Assembly (NCBI GenBank): GCA_964648295.1
Contig: CAZYNH010000007.1
Location: 1-64,000 of the forward strand
Source of the DNA: UBA4055 sp964648295
Lineage (GTDB): Bacteria > UBA4055
DNA length: 64,000 bases
Direction: 5' to 3'
Notes under the pieces: generated by a model
Databases searched by the model: none
What the model was told of the DNA's origin: nothing
The model's input: only the letters and a program-made list of their open reading frames with translations
In this document: piece by piece, positions 61,251 through 64,000 of the stretch
Layout of the letters: the number at the start of each line of letters is the position of its first letter
Position numbering within the stretch: the first letter of the stretch is position 1
Position numbers and translations under genes: made by a program

Positions 61251-62504
61251 TTACCTTCCAGTGATATACTTAATCATATCGACAGCCAGTTTTTCGGCCG
61301 ATTTTCTCTTTACAGTCGCTCTGTCTCCGGAAAAAATATATTTACGGATCATTTTGCGCCCGTCTTTCCTTAAACAAAATCCCGAGAACACTGTTCCGAC
61401 GGGTTTTGTTTCCGTTCCCCCGTCGGGTCCGGCTATTCCGGACACCGCGCATACGACATCTGATCCCGTTAAGGCCAAAAGACCGTCCAGCATCTCGGAG
61501 ACCGTCTCTTCCGAAACAGCGCCGTGAATTGATAGAGTATAAGGATTTACCGAGAGTATTTTGAATTTACTGTCATTCGAATAAGTTATATAGCCCTCGC
61601 GGAATACGGCGCTTGATCCTGGCACATCCGTGATCAGGCTCGCAAAAAGGCCGCCGGTGCAGCTTTCCGCCGAAGAAAGCGTAAGTCTTTTATCGGCCAG
61701 AACCTTAACCAGTTCATGCGCCGGATCTATGATCCCGTATGCGAAAGCCTTTTCTCCGGCCAGCCCGGATATTTTCTTAAAGGCGGCGTCAACTTTTTGC
61801 GCTCCGTCCTCCGTTCCCGCGCTTTTTATCCTGACGGTCACTCCGTAACCATGCGGCAGGAACGCGATGGCGCACCCGAAAGGGAAATCCGGTTCTGCAG
61901 AAAGAATGGAGTAAAGGTTGCTTTCAGGTATGCCGGTCGTGTTTATATCGCGGTAGTACAGGTCTTCGGGTGACCCTCCCAGCTGAGGCAGAACCGAGCG
62001 TAAGAACATCGCCCTCATTTCATTCGGGACGCCCGGCATGCAGAAGATTTGTTTCCCGTTTATCTTAAAATGCATTCCGGGCGCGGTTCCTTCATCGTTC
62101 CTTATATACTCTACTTTATCAGAATCCGGGAATTCGGCCTGTTCTCTGTTGATCTCGTGCGGAATTATACCGCGTTTTGAGAAGATATGAAGTATATGTT
62201 CCCAGATGTCAGGCCTGAATTTAAGCTCGAATCCGAAAAGGGAGCATATTGTTTTTTTTGTCAGGTCATCGCTGGTGGGCCCGAGCCCGCCCGTTATCAG
62301 AACAACATCGGATTGATCCATTCCTTTCTCAATTTCCGAGACTATGCGGCCGGGTTCGTCTGGGATAACGCTGATCCTTTCCGTCATGATGCCGATGTCA
62401 TAAAGCTTTGAAGAAATAAAGGAAGCGTTCGTGTTCGGGGTATGGCCTGACAGGATCTCGTCCCCGATGTTTATCATACTGCATGAAATTTTAGTTTTCC
62501 TCAT
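61251..62504 (-). CDS. cinA: CinA-like protein (nicotinamide-nucleotide amidase)
   Basis: A 417-residue protein with the N-terminal molybdopterin-binding-like domain (GDEILSGHTPNTNASFISSKL, ITGGLGPTSDDLTK) and the C-terminal CinA amidase domain (SAESCTGGLFASLITDVPGSSAVFREGYITYSN). Family members hydrolyse ADP-ribose or NMN derivatives and can affect competence. It ends just upstream of the LpxH-like start and begins directly at the end of the amidase gene, with no intergenic base. Confidence 0.92.
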   Translation of the reverse strand: MRKTKISCSMINIGDEILSGHTPNTNASFISSKLYDIGIMTERISVIPDEPGRIVSEIEKGMDQSDVVLITGGLGPTSDDLTKKTICSLFGFELKFRPDIWEHILHIFSKRGIIPHEINREQAEFPDSDKVEYIRNDEGTAPGMHFKINGKQIFCMPGVPNEMRAMFLRSVLPQLGGSPEDLYYRDINTTGIPESNLYSILSAEPDFPFGCAIAFLPHGYGVTVRIKSAGTEDGAQKVDAAFKKISGLAGEKAFAYGIIDPAHELVKVLADKRLTLSSAESCTGGLFASLITDVPGSSAVFREGYITYSNDSKFKILSVNPYTLSIHGAVSEETVSEMLDGLLALTGSDVVCAVSGIAGPDGGTETKPVGTVFSGFCLRKDGRKMIRKYIFSGDRATVKRKSAEKLAVDMIKYITGR

Positions 62505-64000
62505 TTAATACGATCCCTTCCTGTATTCCTCAACGCCCCTGTAAACACCCTCGAAAAAGTCGTTCTGTCCGCTTTCAGATAAAAGATATTCAAGGGTTTT
62601 GTTATTAATAATAAATCCGGCTTCGATAAGAGCATGCGGGATGGTCATTCCCGAGAATATAACAAGGTTCTTTGTTTTGATCTTTCTTTTTGCGTTGAAA
62701 GGTTTCTTGAGCGAAGCGGGGATGGTCTTTGCCAGGACAGATGAGAGTTTCTTGTGCTGTTCAAGAGCTTTCTCCCTGAGCTTCATCCACTCTTTTCTGT
62801 TACCGGCCTGAAAGTTTATGAACTCGGGCATCTGTCCGAGAGAGCTTCTCACTATCATTTCCGCGCCGAAATACCTGTCAGTCTGCCAGAAATTTTTATT
62901 TTTTGTTGAAGCCGAATTCAGATGGACAGATAAAAACATGTCCGCATTTCTGTTCTGAGCTATTCGGTTTCTTTCATGCAGGCTCGGATAGTAGTCGCCG
63001 TCCCTTGTCAGGAACACTCTGTACCCTCTCTCCTCAAGATATTTCTTAAGCCCCCTGCAGAGAATAAGGTTCACTTCCTTTTCTGAGTAGCGGTTGCCGT
63101 CAGGATTTCTCAACACGCTCATCGCGCCCGGATCGTCGCCGCCGTGGCCCGGATCAAGAACGATCGTATATTTTACCTCTTCGGCAGAAAATTCGTCAGC
63201 CGCGGTATAAGTCTGTTCAGGAAGATATATATTTACCTTCAGTGAGTGCTTGTCCTTCAGATTATCGCTTTTTTCGAATTCCTCGCCGAACGATCTCTCG
63301 AGAGTAATATCGTAGTTGGACAGCAGATTGATTTTGAACTCAAGTGTGTCGTTTTTGAACTTCCATTCAAGGTTATCAATGCCTGATCCGGGCGGAGCCT
63401 TTGATGATGTTTCGGCGGAAAGGACCTGTTTTCCGGGTATTTTCAGTGTCAGTGTCCTGCCGTCAAAAAGGGGAGGGTTCTCATAATTTATCGAGTCTCT
63501 GGAACTGATATACACAGTGGTAACATCTTTATCGGGAAATATCTTGATGAAATTAATGAACGAACCGTTATTTTCGTTCTGTTTCATCTCAATGGTCATT
63601 TCAACATTCTCAAGCGTATTGACTGCTCTTAGTATCTTTTCCTTAAGGTTTTTATTGTCATCTGATCTTGCCGCCAGCTCACGGTAACCGTCTGTTATCT
63701 TGGGTTTAAGTCTGTTGAGCTGATCCTCTGTCGCGTTGTTCACTATTCCGTCCAGTAGCCTTTTAATTTTTCTGCTGTATTTGAACTCATAGTCGTTCAG
63801 GATAAGGAATATCGCGCTCTCAAGCGATGAATCCAGTCTGTTCAGGGAAATTTCCGCCGAGGACAGCATATAGAACAGATTGAGTTTCTGGTCCTGCGTG
63901 AGTTCGTGTCCGGAAAGAGCCGCCCTTATCCTGTTCCCGGCGCTTTCTGTATCCCCGTTCCTGTAATCGAATTCGATCATTACCAGGTCGAATTTCAGCC
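62505..64000 (-). CDS. N-acetylmuramoyl-L-alanine amidase (5' truncated at window edge)
   Basis: The open frame runs past the right edge, reading LKFDLV before the first ATG at 63980, so the gene is probably incomplete and its signal peptide may lie outside. About 270 residues form a helical, TPR-like and beta-rich N-terminal region. The C-terminal third is an amidase_3 domain: VLDPGHGGDDPGA, SEKEVNLILCRGLKKYL, NADMFLSVHLNS and ALIEAGFI give the zinc ligands and catalytic Glu. It cleaves peptide side chains from peptidoglycan in the periplasm. Directly upstream of cinA. Confidence 0.88.
   Translation of the reverse strand, partial: LKFDLVMIEFDYRNGDTESAGNRIRAALSGHELTQDQKLNLFYMLSSAEISLNRLDSSLESAIFLILNDYEFKYSRKIKRLLDGIVNNATEDQLNRLKPKITDGYRELAARSDDNKNLKEKILRAVNTLENVEMTIEMKQNENNGSFINFIKIFPDKDVTTVYISSRDSINYENPPLFDGRTLTLKIPGKQVLSAETSSKAPPGSGIDNLEWKFKNDTLEFKINLLSNYDITLERSFGEEFEKSDNLKDKHSLKVNIYLPEQTYTAADEFSAEEVKYTIVLDPGHGGDDPGAMSVLRNPDGNRYSEKEVNLILCRGLKKYLEERGYRVFLTRDGDYYPSLHERNRIAQNRNADMFLSVHLNSASTKNKNFWQTDRYFGAEMIVRSSLGQMPEFINFQAGNRKEWMKLREKALEQHKKLSSVLAKTIPASLKKPFNAKRKIKTKNLVIFSGMTIPHALIEAGFIINNKTLEYLLSESGQNDFFEGVYRGVEEYRKGSY

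Overview
The window looks like a chromosomal segment of a Gram-negative bacterium of the FCB superphylum. Evidence: a C-terminal type IX secretion-style sorting domain (around 30900-31168), a Fibrobacter-type FISUMP lipoprotein (32430-33149), an RND/TolC pump, an LpxH-like lipid A enzyme, and DivIVA next to YggS/YggT. An uncultured phylum such as Delongbacteria, Fibrobacterota or Cloacimonadota fits, but this is inference. Promoters repeatedly show TTGNNN, a 16-17 bp spacer, then TATATT or similar. The 100-N gap at 51929-52028 shows that the sequence is a scaffold.

Layout. 1-2714: remnant of an outer-membrane protein gene, a DUF1846 protein, a secreted DUF4412-like protein. 2725-4806: umuDC mutagenesis genes on the minus strand. 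4919-7146: yggS, yggT, divIVA and a shortened purine-nucleoside-phosphorylase-like gene. 7206-8203: HEPN/MNT pair and a small hypothetical. 8218-14490: tetR-RND-tolC-adaptor efflux operon with a palindrome inside its promoter. 14680-19806: envelope TPR protein, moxR, hpt, ftsH, folP. 19818-25199: glycosyltransferase, multispanning membrane protein, methyltransferase, CrtI-type desaturase and DUF2141 protein. 25206-33149: secreted and surface proteins, a PLD-domain protein, threonine aldolase, a frameshifted C10-peptidase-like giant, a barrel-like protein and a FISUMP lipoprotein. 33198-39459 (minus): alaS, a PLD-like protein, ricT and holB. 39628-43212: aminotransferase, mnmE, alr. 43285-53867: a complete type I-B (Cst/Tneap-type) CRISPR-Cas locus in the order cas6-cas8-cas7-cas5-cas3-cas4-cas1-cas2 followed by leader and array. 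53947-64000: PH-like membrane protein, ChaN, MutS2, tmRNA, then minus-strand PBP1A, LpxH-like, CinA and an N-acetylmuramoyl-L-alanine amidase cut by the window edge.

How the genes work together. The CRISPR locus carries adaptation genes (cas1, cas2, cas4), interference genes (cas8, cas7, cas5, cas3) and the crRNA-processing gene cas6. It is preceded by a small repeat-containing ORF that may be its first gene. A perfect 12-bp inverted repeat abuts the first CRISPR repeat, and the assembly breaks exactly at the first spacer, which suggests strain-level diversity in the newest spacers. The rest is mainly housekeeping (alanyl-tRNA synthesis, tRNA modification, trans-translation, peptidoglycan, folate and purine salvage) mixed with envelope and export functions.

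Most notable for follow-up: the small ORF and helically phased palindromes ahead of cas6; the leader inverted repeat and k-mer-style gap; the C10-peptidase-like protein without its catalytic Cys and His; the RND permease lacking the canonical proton-relay residues; the PNP-like protein missing its phosphate site; and the PLD-like protein between ricT and alaS.
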